Shown here piece by piece: positions 1-8,188 of a stretch of 10,625 nucleotides of DNA. The stretch's first letter is position 1. Every line of letters begins with the position of its first letter. The translations under genes were made by a program, and so were the position numbers. Source of the stretch: Pseudomonadota bacterium (GTDB taxonomy: Bacteria > Desulfobacterota > Desulfovibrionia > Desulfovibrionales > Desulfomicrobiaceae); assembly GCA_023393525.1 (NCBI GenBank), contig JAEWKZ010000132.1, positions 1-10,625 on the forward strand, in the 5' to 3' direction. Below the pieces are notes generated by a model. The model ran no database searches, was not told the origin of the DNA, and saw nothing but the letters and a program-made list of their open reading frames with translations.

Positions 1-15
1 CGGAGCTTGCGAAGC

Positions 16-105
16 GACAATTGTCCTTCAGTTGAAAATTTTCAGGTCGAAAGTCGCCTGGATTTTCGAAAAATATGGTTGAGATTTCGAGCCAACAACG
101 TTGGC
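16..105. repeat. Cluster of four short palindromes
   Basis: Four short inverted repeats lie within 90 bases: GACAATTGTC (16-25), TGAAAATTTTCA (33-44), TTTTCGAAAA (63-72) and GCCAACAACGTTGGC (91-105, 6-bp arms around AAC). The first three are perfect palindromes of 10 to 12 bases. They differ in sequence, so they are not copies of one operator. AT-rich DNA produces short palindromes by chance, but four so close together fits a control region with regulator sites, perhaps for a gene off the left edge. Their presence is seen directly. Any role is inference. Confidence 0.4.
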
Positions 106-360
106 AACACTTATTCACGGATTCAGGCTTCTGTTAAAATGAATGCGCGATGAAACATGCCGAGCGATCACCGGGCTCGACGCAGCGGGGCGCGTCGATT
201 CGAGCCGGAAAGACAGGAAAGAAAACACCATCCACTCTCCGGACTGTTCGTGCGAAATGACACGCGCAGCCGCCCCTTTCAAGCGAAAAATCGCATTATG
301 GACAACGGCGTCACAAAATTTCCCATAGAAGGCATTTTCCCTGCTTTGCGGCGCCGACCG

Positions 361-383
361 TTGACAGATCCTGGACCCAGGAT
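361..383 (+). promoter_or_regulatory. TTGACA box with adjoining inverted repeat
   Basis: A perfect sigma-70 -35 hexamer TTGACA (361-366) is followed at once by a 7-bp inverted repeat, ATCCTGG-AC-CCAGGAT (368-383). The repeat would sit in the spacer of such a promoter, a common operator position. However, no acceptable -10 box occurs 16 to 18 bases downstream, so this may not be an active promoter. The repeat itself is exact. A regulatory role is speculative. Confidence 0.25.
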
Positions 384-520
384 GCCGATCCGTTTATCGC
401 ATGGCCGACCTCAGGCAACCGGCAGCAGACGACGCAATGTTTCCGCAAAAGGGACACGTCCCGGCGGACAACAATCAATGATGGGAAAAACCATTGAGAT
501 TCGGCCAATATTATCACAAA

Positions 521-548
521 TTCGGGTTGATAATGCAATCCATATAAT
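521..548 (+). promoter_or_regulatory. Candidate sigma-70 promoter for the phr-tamA-tamB operon
   Basis: A perfect -10 hexamer TATAAT lies at 543-548 in the AT-rich stretch before the photolyase. The best -35 with a 16-bp spacer is TTCGGG (521-526), a poor match. Transcription would start near base 555 and give a leader of roughly 235 nt before the photolyase ATG. A TTGATA at 527-532 is too close to act as its -35. The -10 box is clear. The weak -35 means the promoter may need an activator or be unused. Confidence 0.4.
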
Positions 549-701
549 CAAATACGCCTCTTCCGTCCAAAGATTGCATGACCGTCCCCATGGTTTGGAA
601 ACCGGGACTTGCGCACAAAAGTCAAACGCTCCAGCAAAGCCGCGTTGACGGGCGCGATGAGCAGAAAATGGCAAAAATCCACCCCGAGCATCTGACGACA
701 C

Positions 702-732
702 CCGGAACGGGCTTGGCTGCCGCCCATTCCGG
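702..732 (+). repeat. Imperfect hairpin in the photolyase leader
   Basis: CCGGAACGGGC (702-712) can pair with GCCCATTCCGG (722-732): 10 of 11 positions are Watson-Crick, with one C-A mismatch and a 9-nt loop. It ends 57 nt before the photolyase start codon and, if the TATAAT at 543 is the promoter, lies in the transcribed leader. No T-run follows, so it is not a rho-independent terminator. It could stabilise or modulate the mRNA or bind a protein. GC-rich DNA also forms hairpins by chance. Confidence 0.45.
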
Positions 733-779
733 ACGGACCGGCGTGCGGGGACAGGCATCCGCAACCCCTGGCCCTGGAC

Positions 780-783
780 GGAG
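780..783 (+). promoter_or_regulatory. Ribosome binding site of the photolyase
   Basis: GGAG at 780-783 sits 6 nt before the ATG at 790, an ideal Shine-Dalgarno position. It fixes the photolyase start, which also agrees with the family's usual short N-terminal lead before the first conserved Tyr-Trp motif. Confidence 0.8.
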
Positions 784-789
784 ACGAAC

Positions 790-2145
790 ATGAACACACG
801 GCGCGTCCACATTCTCAAAAATGGCGACCCCGGTCCGGGGCCGGTGCTGTATTGGATGCATCGGGATTTTCGCGCAGCCGACAACTGGGGACTGACGCAC
901 GCCCGTCTGCAGGCGCTGCGAGGCAGGCAGCCCCTGGCCGTGATCTTTTGCCTGGCTCCGGCCTTTGCCGCCGCGACGTCGGCGCATTTCGACTTTCTGC
1001 TCCGGGGATTGCGGCAGACCGCGGCCTCTCTTGATCGCGAGAACATCCCCTTTTTCGCTCTGCGCGGCCATCCCGGCGTCGAGGTGGCGCGCTTCGCCCG
1101 CGAACACGCGGCAGGCCTGATCGTCACGGACTTCGATCCCCTGCGCGTCAAGATCCGGTGGATTCAGGACCTGCTTGCGGCCTGCGACCCGCCCGTCCAT
1201 GAAGTCGATTCGCGAAACATCGTTCCCGCGCGGGTGGTCTCGGACCGCCGCGAATTCATGGCCAGGACCATCCGGCCCAAAATCAAGCGTCTGCTGCCGG
1301 AGTTCCTGGACGAGTTCCCGGTTCTCGCTCCTCATCCGCACCCGTGGCCCACAGCCCCCGCGCATGACGTTTCCGCCTTGCGCCTCGGCGTCCGGGCCGC
1401 GGACAGGCCGCAGACCCTGCGTGTCGAACCCGGCGAGGCAGCGGGTCGGGCCGTGTTGCGCCATTTTCTGGAAAAGAGGCTGCCCTTCTATCCGAACCGC
1501 AACGATCCCAACCAGGATGTCTGCTCGAACCTCTCCGCCCACCTGCATTTCGGCATGATCGCCGCACAGCGGGTGGCGCTTGAGACCATGGCAAGGGGAG
1601 CCGCCGGAGATCAGGCCGACGCCTTTCTCGAAGAGCTCATCGTCCGCCGGGAACTCTCGGACAACTTCTGCCTGCACGTCCCAGATTACGACAGCGTCTC
1701 CGGCTTCCCTGACTGGGCCAGGGAAAGCCTGCGCAAGCACCGCGACGATCCCCGGCCCGCCATCTATTCCCCGGAGGAATTCGAGGACGGGCGGACCCAC
1801 GACCCGCTCTGGAACGCCGCCCAGGCCCAGATGCTCCTGACCGGCAAAATGCATGGCTACCTGCGCATGTACTGGGCCAAGAAAATCCTGGAGTGGTCGC
1901 CGTGCGCGGCCGACGCCCTGCGCACGGCCATCCTCCTCAACGACCGCCACAGTCTCGATGGCCGGGACAGCAACGGATACGCCGGCATCGCCTGGTCCAT
2001 CGGCGGAGTGCATGACCGCGGCTGGACCGAACGCCCGATTTTCGGCAAGATCAGATACATGAATCTTGCCGGGGCCCGGCGCAAGTTCGACGTGGACCGA
2101 TACGTACGGTCATGGACCATGCCCCGGGACGACGCATCAACCTGA
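790..2145 (+). CDS. phr: Class II deoxyribodipyrimidine (CPD) photolyase
   Basis: This 451-residue enzyme uses light and FADH- to split cyclobutane pyrimidine dimers in DNA; it acts in the cytoplasm on the chromosome. The class II signature is unmistakable: VLYWMHRDFRAADNW near residues 19-33, the N-terminal Rossmann-like antenna domain, then the C-terminal helical FAD domain with SDNFC, HDPLWNA, GKMHGYLRMYWAKKILEW, LDGRDSNGYAG and AWSIGGVHDR. Compared from memory with the Methanosarcina mazei enzyme, the electron-transfer tryptophans W360, W381 and W388 correspond to W341, W362 and W369 here. The flavin-N5 asparagine N403 corresponds to N384. All are present, so it should be active. Length is normal for the class, and the start is supported by GGAG 6 nt upstream. 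It is the first gene of a probable operon, ending 15 nt before tamA. I cannot tell which antenna chromophore it binds. Confidence 0.97.
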   Translation: MNTRRVHILKNGDPGPGPVLYWMHRDFRAADNWGLTHARLQALRGRQPLAVIFCLAPAFAAATSAHFDFLLRGLRQTAASLDRENIPFFALRGHPGVEVARFAREHAAGLIVTDFDPLRVKIRWIQDLLAACDPPVHEVDSRNIVPARVVSDRREFMARTIRPKIKRLLPEFLDEFPVLAPHPHPWPTAPAHDVSALRLGVRAADRPQTLRVEPGEAAGRAVLRHFLEKRLPFYPNRNDPNQDVCSNLSAHLHFGMIAAQRVALETMARGAAGDQADAFLEELIVRRELSDNFCLHVPDYDSVSGFPDWARESLRKHRDDPRPAIYSPEEFEDGRTHDPLWNAAQAQMLLTGKMHGYLRMYWAKKILEWSPCAADALRTAILLNDRHSLDGRDSNGYAGIAWSIGGVHDRGWTERPIFGKIRYMNLAGARRKFDVDRYVRSWTMPRDDAST

Positions 2146-2150
2146 TCCCT

Positions 2151-2154
2151 GGAA
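2151..2154 (+). promoter_or_regulatory. Weak ribosome binding site of tamA
   Basis: GGAA, 6 nt before the ATG at 2161, is the only Shine-Dalgarno-like element in the 15-nt gap after the photolyase stop. The weak site and tiny gap suggest that translation of tamA benefits from ribosomes finishing the photolyase gene. Confidence 0.45.
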
Positions 2155-2160
2155 TCACGA

Positions 2161-3933
2161 ATGTCCCTTGCGCAGGGCCGCATCCTCCTCACCCTTTTCC
2201 TGCTCCTGGCCGCAACCCTCTTTCCGGGGCAGGGCCGGGGCGCGGAAGTCGAGTACACGGTCGAGATCCCGTCCCTGCCGGACGGCCTCTCCGCGCTCCT
2301 CGCCTCCGTCTCGGACTGCGTCGGCCTGCGGGACAATCCTCCCCGCACCAACGGCCTGCTACGCCGACGCATGGAAGGCGACATCGAATCCTTCGACAAC
2401 GCCCTCAAGGCCAGAGGCTACTTCAAAGCCCGCGTCGCCGGGACGCTGGACGCATCGTCCACCCCTCGCCTGGTCAGATTCACGATCGAACCGGGTCCGC
2501 GCTTCGAATACGAGAAGCCACATCTTCACCTGCGGCAAGGCGATGCCGCCCAGGAGCATCTGCGCGACGTCCTGCACCGGATCAAACCCGGAGACAAATA
2601 TTCCTCCAGCACCGTGCTGGATGTGGAAACCGCCCTGCTTGAACGCTTGAAGGAGCATGGCTACCCCTCACCGGCCGCAGTCAGGCGGAAAGTCGTGGCG
2701 GATCACGCCACGCAAAAGGTGCGGATCGACTTCGACATCGACACCGGCCCCAGGGCGGCATTCGGGAGCACGGAAATCCTGGGCCTTGAGGACGTCTCCG
2801 AAGAGGTCGTCGCGTCCGCCCTGGCCTGGAGGGAAGGCAGCCCCTACGACCGGCGGCAGGTCGACAGGACCCGCGAACAGCTCATCCGCACCGGGCTTTT
2901 CCGTTCCGTGCGCATCGACGCCGACCACCCGCAAGGCTCCCAGACCGTGCCCATGCGCCTGACCCTGCTCGAAGCCCCGCACCGCAGCCTGCGCGCCGGG
3001 CTCTGGTACTATTCCGACCTGGGCCTGGGCGCCAACGCCGGATGGACGCACCGCAACATTTTCGGCGCCGGCCAGGAGCTGCGCCTGGACACGGAATTTT
3101 CCGAAAACCTTCAGCGGGCCAAGTCCGACCTGATCCTGCCCCGCATGTGGCATCCACGGCAGACCCTCGGGCTATCGACCCAGTACGAACACGAATTGAC
3201 CGAAAGCTACGAGACCACGAACCTGTCCCTCTCGGCCCTGGCGCGGCGGCCGGTTTCGGAATTGCAGGTCGGCTACGGGCTGGCCTACCGCCTGACCAGC
3301 GTCGACAAGGACGAACTGCGGCGCTTCAACCTTTTCTCCATTCCCCTGATCGCCGAATTCTCCACCGCCGACAATCTTCTGGACCCCACCAGCGGAGTGG
3401 CCCTGAACGCGCGCATGGAGCCCTTCACCGATGTCGGGAAGAGAGAGACATCCTTTGTCCTGTGGGACATCTCGGGGCGTCATTACCTGCCGCTCAACAA
3501 AAGCAAGTCCCTGATCCTGGCCACGCGCGGGCGCTACAGCCTGCTGGCCGGAACCAGCCGGGAGAGCATCCCCGAAGACATGCTCCTCTATGCGGGCGGC
3601 GGCGGTTCCGTGCGCGGTTACGCCTATCAGTACGCGGGCGAACTCGACGAGGATGACGATCCGGCGGGCGGCGTGAGCGCCGTTGATTTTTCAGCGGAAC
3701 TGCGCTGGCGCATCAATCGGGAATACGGCTTTGCCGTGTTCGGAGACGGAGGAGGCGCCTTTTCCGACCGCAATCCCTCCAACAGGGAGTCGTATTTCTG
3801 GGGAGCGGGCGCGGGACTGCGCTACTTCACGCCCATCGGCCCCATCCGCCTGGACGTGGCCGTGCCTCTCGACCGGCGTGACGGCGTGGACGATCCCTTC
3901 CAACTCTATCTGAGCCTCGGGCAGGCTTTCTGA
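2161..3933 (+). CDS. tamA: TamA, Omp85-family outer-membrane assembly protein
   Basis: This 590-residue protein is close to the 577 residues of E. coli TamA. It should be the outer-membrane half of the translocation and assembly module, which helps insert outer-membrane proteins. An N-terminal signal peptide with core LLTLFLLLAATLF is probably cut near residue 28. Three POTRA domains follow, at about 29-113, 115-195 and 198-272, with typical turns such as ARGYFKARV, EHGYPSPAAV and RTGLFRSVRID. The Omp85 16-strand barrel begins about residue 275 (SLRAGLWYYSDLGLGANAGW). It contains the VRGY motif at 484-487, the lid-loop element that fits inside the barrel, and GPIRLDVAVPLD near 560-571. The last residue is phenylalanine, as expected of a barrel sorting signal. 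Three POTRAs (rather than BamA's five) and an adjoining tamB identify it as TamA rather than BamA. Its stop overlaps the tamB start. Confidence 0.93.
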   Translation: MSLAQGRILLTLFLLLAATLFPGQGRGAEVEYTVEIPSLPDGLSALLASVSDCVGLRDNPPRTNGLLRRRMEGDIESFDNALKARGYFKARVAGTLDASSTPRLVRFTIEPGPRFEYEKPHLHLRQGDAAQEHLRDVLHRIKPGDKYSSSTVLDVETALLERLKEHGYPSPAAVRRKVVADHATQKVRIDFDIDTGPRAAFGSTEILGLEDVSEEVVASALAWREGSPYDRRQVDRTREQLIRTGLFRSVRIDADHPQGSQTVPMRLTLLEAPHRSLRAGLWYYSDLGLGANAGWTHRNIFGAGQELRLDTEFSENLQRAKSDLILPRMWHPRQTLGLSTQYEHELTESYETTNLSLSALARRPVSELQVGYGLAYRLTSVDKDELRRFNLFSIPLIAEFSTADNLLDPTSGVALNARMEPFTDVGKRETSFVLWDISGRHYLPLNKSKSLILATRGRYSLLAGTSRESIPEDMLLYAGGGGSVRGYAYQYAGELDEDDDPAGGVSAVDFSAELRWRINREYGFAVFGDGGGAFSDRNPSNRESYFWGAGAGLRYFTPIGPIRLDVAVPLDRRDGVDDPFQLYLSLGQAF

Positions 3934-6900
3934 TGGTCCGGATCATGAACATGCGCCTGCGACAATTCGCTTATGTCGGCCTTGCCTGCGCGGCATTCGC
4001 CGTCACCGGCCTGGGACTTCTTCTCGGCACGCACAAGGGCCGCCAGACCCTTTTGGACACCATTACGGCGCTGACCGCGACGCCCACGTTCGAACTCAGG
4101 ATGGAAGGGCTGCGCCTGGGCCGGACATGGACTCTCGAGCGCCTGGAGATCAGCGACGCGACGGGCCCCTGGCTTGAGGCCAGGGGGCTCAGCGCACGGC
4201 CCGCGTTATCGGAGCTGCCTGCGGGGAGAATTTCGATTCTGCGCGCCGAAGCGACCCGCATCGACCTTTCGCGCCTGCCCCTGGGCGAGAACGATCCGCA
4301 AAGCCCGGATGCGGGCCTGCCCCGCCTGCGCATCCGGAGCATGGACATCGGCCAGCTCCATGTCGGCCCCGCCGTCATGGGCCACGAAGCCAGGCTTTCC
4401 CTGAGCGGCGGGTTGACCTTGGACCAGGACGCCTCCAGCGCCGCCCTGCGCGTGGCCAGACTGGACAGGCCCAAGGACCGGCTTGAACTCGACGCCCGCT
4501 TGTCACTGCCCGAAAACGCCCTGGACCTGCGCCTGGACCTCCACGAGGAGCCGAGGGGCCTGCTCCATGCCGCCTTCGGGATGAACGGCACGCAAGGCAT
4601 CTCGGTGCGGATGGAGGGACAAGGGCCGCTGGACCGCTGGAACGGCAGTCTCAAGGCCCTGCTTTCCGATGTCGCCCGACTGGACGGCAACGCGACCCTT
4701 GCCCTTGACGCCGGCCGGAGCGCGGAGCTGCATGCGCTGATCTCGCCCGGGCCGGGCTGGAGCCGGTTCACGGGCCTGCCCCACGAGGAACTGACCGTCA
4801 CGGGCCGGGGGCAATGGCAGGATCCGGTGCTGCGCATCTCCTCGCTTGATCTGCGCAGCGCGTCCGGCGTGCTTCACGGCAACGCCACATGGGACGCCAC
4901 GACCACGGTCCTGGAATCGGCGGCGTCGGCCCGGGCCGACCTGTCCTGGCTTTGGCCGACAAACATCGCCGCCGCCCCGCTCTCGGCAACAGCCACCCTG
5001 CGCCTCGGCCCCGAAGGCATCCAAACGCAGGGAAAAATCGCATCCACCGACGCAACAATTTCCGGCTTTGCGGTGCATGGGGCCGAGGCGCGATTTTCCC
5101 TCTCTGCCCCGGCCGATGCGGCGGGCTGGCAGGCCCAGCTCCGACTCGCCGCGCAGACGCCGTCCCTGCCCGAAGGCCTGCGCTCATGGTCGGCCAACGC
5201 GACCCTGGGACAGGACGACACGTCCTTCTACGCGCAAAACCTGCACCTGGAATCGGACCGGCTGGGACTTGCCGCCAACGGCACCCTGGACACCCTGGCC
5301 CGCATGGACGCGCGACTCGCCCTGCGCGGACTGGATCTGGCGGGCAGGCCGCTCTTCGCCATCCTGGACGCGCAGTTTCAGGGCCGTCCGGACCTCCCGG
5401 CCTCAAGCCTGAACGCCACTCTCGACCTCGCTGCCGTCGAGCTCGACGGCCTGCCGCCGGAACTTGCGCAACTGCTGGGGCGAAACAGCCGGTTGCAGGC
5501 CCGGTTCAGCGTCTCACCGCGTCGCCTCGACCTGCACCAGGCGCTCTTGCAGGCCAGAACCACGGCCAGCGCCAGCGGTCGCTACGATCTGGAAACAGAC
5601 GCCTTCGAAGCCGGACTTCGCGCCACCTTCCCCGAAATCAGCGCCGCCGCTCTGAGCATGACACCGGGGGCCACCCTGAACGCCAAGGCGGCGGGCAAAC
5701 CGCAGTCCTTCGCGCTGGACCTCGCGGCCACGGCCGGTGACATCCATCTGGAAGCGCTGTCCCTGTCCGGGGTCAATGCCACAGCCAGGCTCCAGGGGCT
5801 TCCCGCCCGCCCAGCCGCCACGCTGCGCGCCCGGGGTGTGGCCGCCCGGGAACCGGTCAGCCTGGAACTGCGGATGGAGCCCGACGGAAAGGTTCTGCGG
5901 TTCGCGGACTGCGTCCTGAGCGTACCCGAAACGTCCTTGCGCTTCTCCGGTCGCCTTGATCCGGACACGCTTCTCACGCAGGGCTTAGCTGATCTTGAAA
6001 GCGCCGATCTGCGCGCCCTGGGGCGCATCCTGAACACCGAACTCGGCGGCCGAATGGTTCTCAAAGCCGCCCTCGACACGCAGCAGGACAAACAGCGGGC
6101 CACGCTTGACGGACAAGGCCGGGCCATGACCATCGCCGGCCTGCGCATCGGCCAGGCCCGTCTGGAAGGCAACCTCGCGGACCCCGCCCTGCCTGGCGGA
6201 ACGGACCTGCGGGCCGACCTGCGCGCGGTGGGAACGGAAGACATCGTGGCCGACAGCGTGAATGCCCGCGTGAGCGGAATGGATGCGGGCCTGGGATTGC
6301 ATCTGGAGCTGAGCCACGAATCCTCCGGAACCGGCCTTTCGAGCAGCGCCACGCTCGCCTCCGATCTGAACCGCCTGGCGATACAGACCCTGCGCGGAAC
6401 GCTGCTGCGCCAGCCCCTGGCCCTCGAAGCCCCCATCAGCATCACCGCCGCGGCCACCGGCATCGCCTGGCCCCACGCCGCGCTCACTTTTGGTCCATCC
6501 AGGCTGAACTCCCAGGGCAGCCTCTCGCCCGCGCATGCGGACATCCACGCCGAACTGACCGACTTCGACCCGGCCCTGCTGCATCCTCTGTTCCCGAATC
6601 TTCCCAGCGCCGAAATCAACGCCCGGCTGCGCGTCACGGGGGATCCATCGCAACCTGATGTGCAGCTCACGGCAACGGCCGACGCCATCCGACTGGAAAA
6701 TTCAGGCCTCGAACCCCTGCCCGGACTCGATGCCGAGGCGGACATCCGCCTGAACCGGAACATGCTCCAAGCCCGGGCGTCCCTGACATCGAAAAGCGAA
6801 ATCGCGATCAACGCCCAGCTCTCGAGCCCGATGCCCATCGATCTCTTCACGCCCGTCCTCGACGAAAACCCTCCCGTTTCCGGACAACTCGCGGGCCACG

Positions 6901-8138
6901 CGAAGCTTGCGCTGCTGCCCCACTTCCTGCGCCTGGACGACCAGATCCTGGAGGGAGACTGCACCCTCGACTTCCGCGTCGCAGGCACCTGGGCGGAACC
7001 GTTGTTCACGGGTACGGCGCGGGTGCGCGACGCGAGTTACGAAAACTTCCACAGCGGCACCGTGCTCAGGGATCTGAGCCTGGACGCCGACGCGGCAGGA
7101 TCGACCCTGACCGCGAAGCTCAGGGCCACGGACGGAGAACACGGCACGGCCCAGGCCGTGGGGCAGGTGGACCTGCTCACTTTCAGGCATGTTTTCGATG
7201 TGCTTTTCGACGACTTCGCGCTGCTGCGTCAGGATCTGGTCCAAAGCACGGCCGAGGGGGAACTGCGCCTACAGGGAAACACGGAGCGCACAAGACTCGG
7301 CGGAAGCATGACCCTCGATCCGACCAGCGTCCGGCTTCCGGCGAAAACCCCGGCCGACCTGGCCCAGATCGAAGTCCACGAAATAAACGCCTCCGCCACC
7401 CGCCAGGAGCCCACAGGCAAGGCATCGACGTACCCCGTCGACCTTGACCTGCGCGTGTCCATTCCGGCCCGTCTGAGCGTCAAGGGGCGGGGGTTGGACT
7501 CGGAATGGTCGGGGAACCTGCGCGTGGATGGCACCCAGTCGCAGCCGCTCGTGGCCGGCGAAATGAACCTGCTGCGCGGCAAATTCGTCTTTCTCGACCG
7601 CACGTTCGACCTGACCAAGGGCCTGGTGACCCTCAGCGGCGAAAGCCCGCCCAACCCATTCCTGGAAATACTCGGAGAAACGCGGATTCTCGAAAACATC
7701 ATCCAGGTGCGCATCAGCGGACCGGCCAGGGACTTTCGCCTGAGCTTGAGCTCGGTACCCGACCTGCCCCAGGACGAACTGCTGGCCATGATCCTTTTCG
7801 GCAGGTCCCTGCGCCAGATCTCTCCGTTGCAGGCGGTGCGGCTCGCCCAGGCCGCAGCCGAAATGGCGGGCGTCGGAGCGGGCCCGGATTTTCTGGACTC
7901 CCTCAAGTCGCAGCTGGGATTGCAGGAGGTGGACGTGACCAAGGACGAAAACGACAACACGGCCGTGGGCGTGGGGGGATACGTCGGGGGGAAATACTAC
8001 ATCCGTACCCAAAGCAGCGTCTCCGGGCAGGACAGGACCAAGGTCGAAATACAGCTCACCCCGAAAATCAGCGTGGAAACCGAAGTCGGAGCGGACTCAC
8101 GCCAGGGCGGCGGGGTGATGTGGAAACACGATTACTGA
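3933..8138 (+). CDS. tamB: TamB, inner-membrane-anchored translocation and assembly protein
   Basis: This 1401-residue protein is the partner of TamA and somewhat longer than the 1259 residues of E. coli TamB. It should span the periplasm from the inner membrane to TamA and guide outer-membrane proteins or phospholipids along a hydrophobic groove. A single membrane anchor lies at about residues 12-32 (YVGLACAAFAVTGLGLLLG). A very long beta-rich, alanine- and leucine-rich region of AsmA-like repetitive character follows. The C-terminal TamB/DUF490 domain covers roughly residues 1020-1401, with GEMNLLRGKFVFLDRTFDL (from about 1209), LDRTFDLTKG, the PDLPQDELLAMILFGRS segment and a terminal block ending MWKHDY. 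The ATG shares its A with the tamA stop (TGATG), which implies translational coupling. ATGs at 3945 and 3951 are possible alternative starts, and none of the three has a strong ribosome site. The family call is secure. The transport role comes from studied homologues. Confidence 0.94.
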   Translation: MVRIMNMRLRQFAYVGLACAAFAVTGLGLLLGTHKGRQTLLDTITALTATPTFELRMEGLRLGRTWTLERLEISDATGPWLEARGLSARPALSELPAGRISILRAEATRIDLSRLPLGENDPQSPDAGLPRLRIRSMDIGQLHVGPAVMGHEARLSLSGGLTLDQDASSAALRVARLDRPKDRLELDARLSLPENALDLRLDLHEEPRGLLHAAFGMNGTQGISVRMEGQGPLDRWNGSLKALLSDVARLDGNATLALDAGRSAELHALISPGPGWSRFTGLPHEELTVTGRGQWQDPVLRISSLDLRSASGVLHGNATWDATTTVLESAASARADLSWLWPTNIAAAPLSATATLRLGPEGIQTQGKIASTDATISGFAVHGAEARFSLSAPADAAGWQAQLRLAAQTPSLPEGLRSWSANATLGQDDTSFYAQNLHLESDRLGLAANGTLDTLARMDARLALRGLDLAGRPLFAILDAQFQGRPDLPASSLNATLDLAAVELDGLPPELAQLLGRNSRLQARFSVSPRRLDLHQALLQARTTASASGRYDLETDAFEAGLRATFPEISAAALSMTPGATLNAKAAGKPQSFALDLAATAGDIHLEALSLSGVNATARLQGLPARPAATLRARGVAAREPVSLELRMEPDGKVLRFADCVLSVPETSLRFSGRLDPDTLLTQGLADLESADLRALGRILNTELGGRMVLKAALDTQQDKQRATLDGQGRAMTIAGLRIGQARLEGNLADPALPGGTDLRADLRAVGTEDIVADSVNARVSGMDAGLGLHLELSHESSGTGLSSSATLASDLNRLAIQTLRGTLLRQPLALEAPISITAAATGIAWPHAALTFGPSRLNSQGSLSPAHADIHAELTDFDPALLHPLFPNLPSAEINARLRVTGDPSQPDVQLTATADAIRLENSGLEPLPGLDAEADIRLNRNMLQARASLTSKSEIAINAQLSSPMPIDLFTPVLDENPPVSGQLAGHAKLALLPHFLRLDDQILEGDCTLDFRVAGTWAEPLFTGTARVRDASYENFHSGTVLRDLSLDADAAGSTLTAKLRATDGEHGTAQAVGQVDLLTFRHVFDVLFDDFALLRQDLVQSTAEGELRLQGNTERTRLGGSMTLDPTSVRLPAKTPADLAQIEVHEINASATRQEPTGKASTYPVDLDLRVSIPARLSVKGRGLDSEWSGNLRVDGTQSQPLVAGEMNLLRGKFVFLDRTFDLTKGLVTLSGESPPNPFLEILGETRILENIIQVRISGPARDFRLSLSSVPDLPQDELLAMILFGRSLRQISPLQAVRLAQAAAEMAGVGAGPDFLDSLKSQLGLQEVDVTKDENDNTAVGVGGYVGGKYYIRTQSSVSGQDRTKVEIQLTPKISVETEVGADSRQGGGVMWKHDY

Positions 8139-8188
8139 GCCGCGAACAGGGCGCCTGAAACATGTCGGATGCGGCGCGCAGACGGGTA
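8139..8188. other. 50-bp gap between convergent genes, no clear terminator
   Basis: The plus-strand tamB and the minus-strand 83-residue gene converge across 50 bases. I see GC-rich repeats such as GGCGCC (8150-8155) and GCGCC/GGCGC pairs with a long loop, but no stem followed by a T-run on either strand. Termination here may be Rho-dependent. Confidence 0.5.

Larger units (their letters stand above)
1..789. other. Non-coding region upstream of photolyase
   Basis: I find no convincing gene in these 789 bases. The open frames present are short, overlap one another on both strands, give arginine- and proline-rich or low-complexity translations, and match no family I recognise. Bases 1 to about 560 are clearly more AT-rich than the coding part of the window, as expected for regulatory DNA. 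The region holds several short palindromes near the left edge, an inverted repeat next to a TTGACA box, a TATAAT box and a leader hairpin, each listed separately. It could also be the remnant of a decayed gene or the upstream region of a divergent gene beyond the left edge. The sequence does not decide between these. Confidence 0.6.

Noticed and set aside
102..116. Possible sigma-54 promoter at TTGGCAACAC
   Set aside because: The GG of the -24 element is present, but the required GC 12 bases on is absent (TC instead).
157..648. 163-codon plus-strand frame in the upstream region
   Set aside because: The translation is Arg/Pro-rich with no domain, there is no clear ribosome site, and it crosses the candidate promoter and AT-rich DNA.
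622..2013. 463-codon minus-strand open frame opposite the photolyase
   Set aside because: It mirrors a well-conserved photolyase, has no recognisable domain, and has no credible start region.
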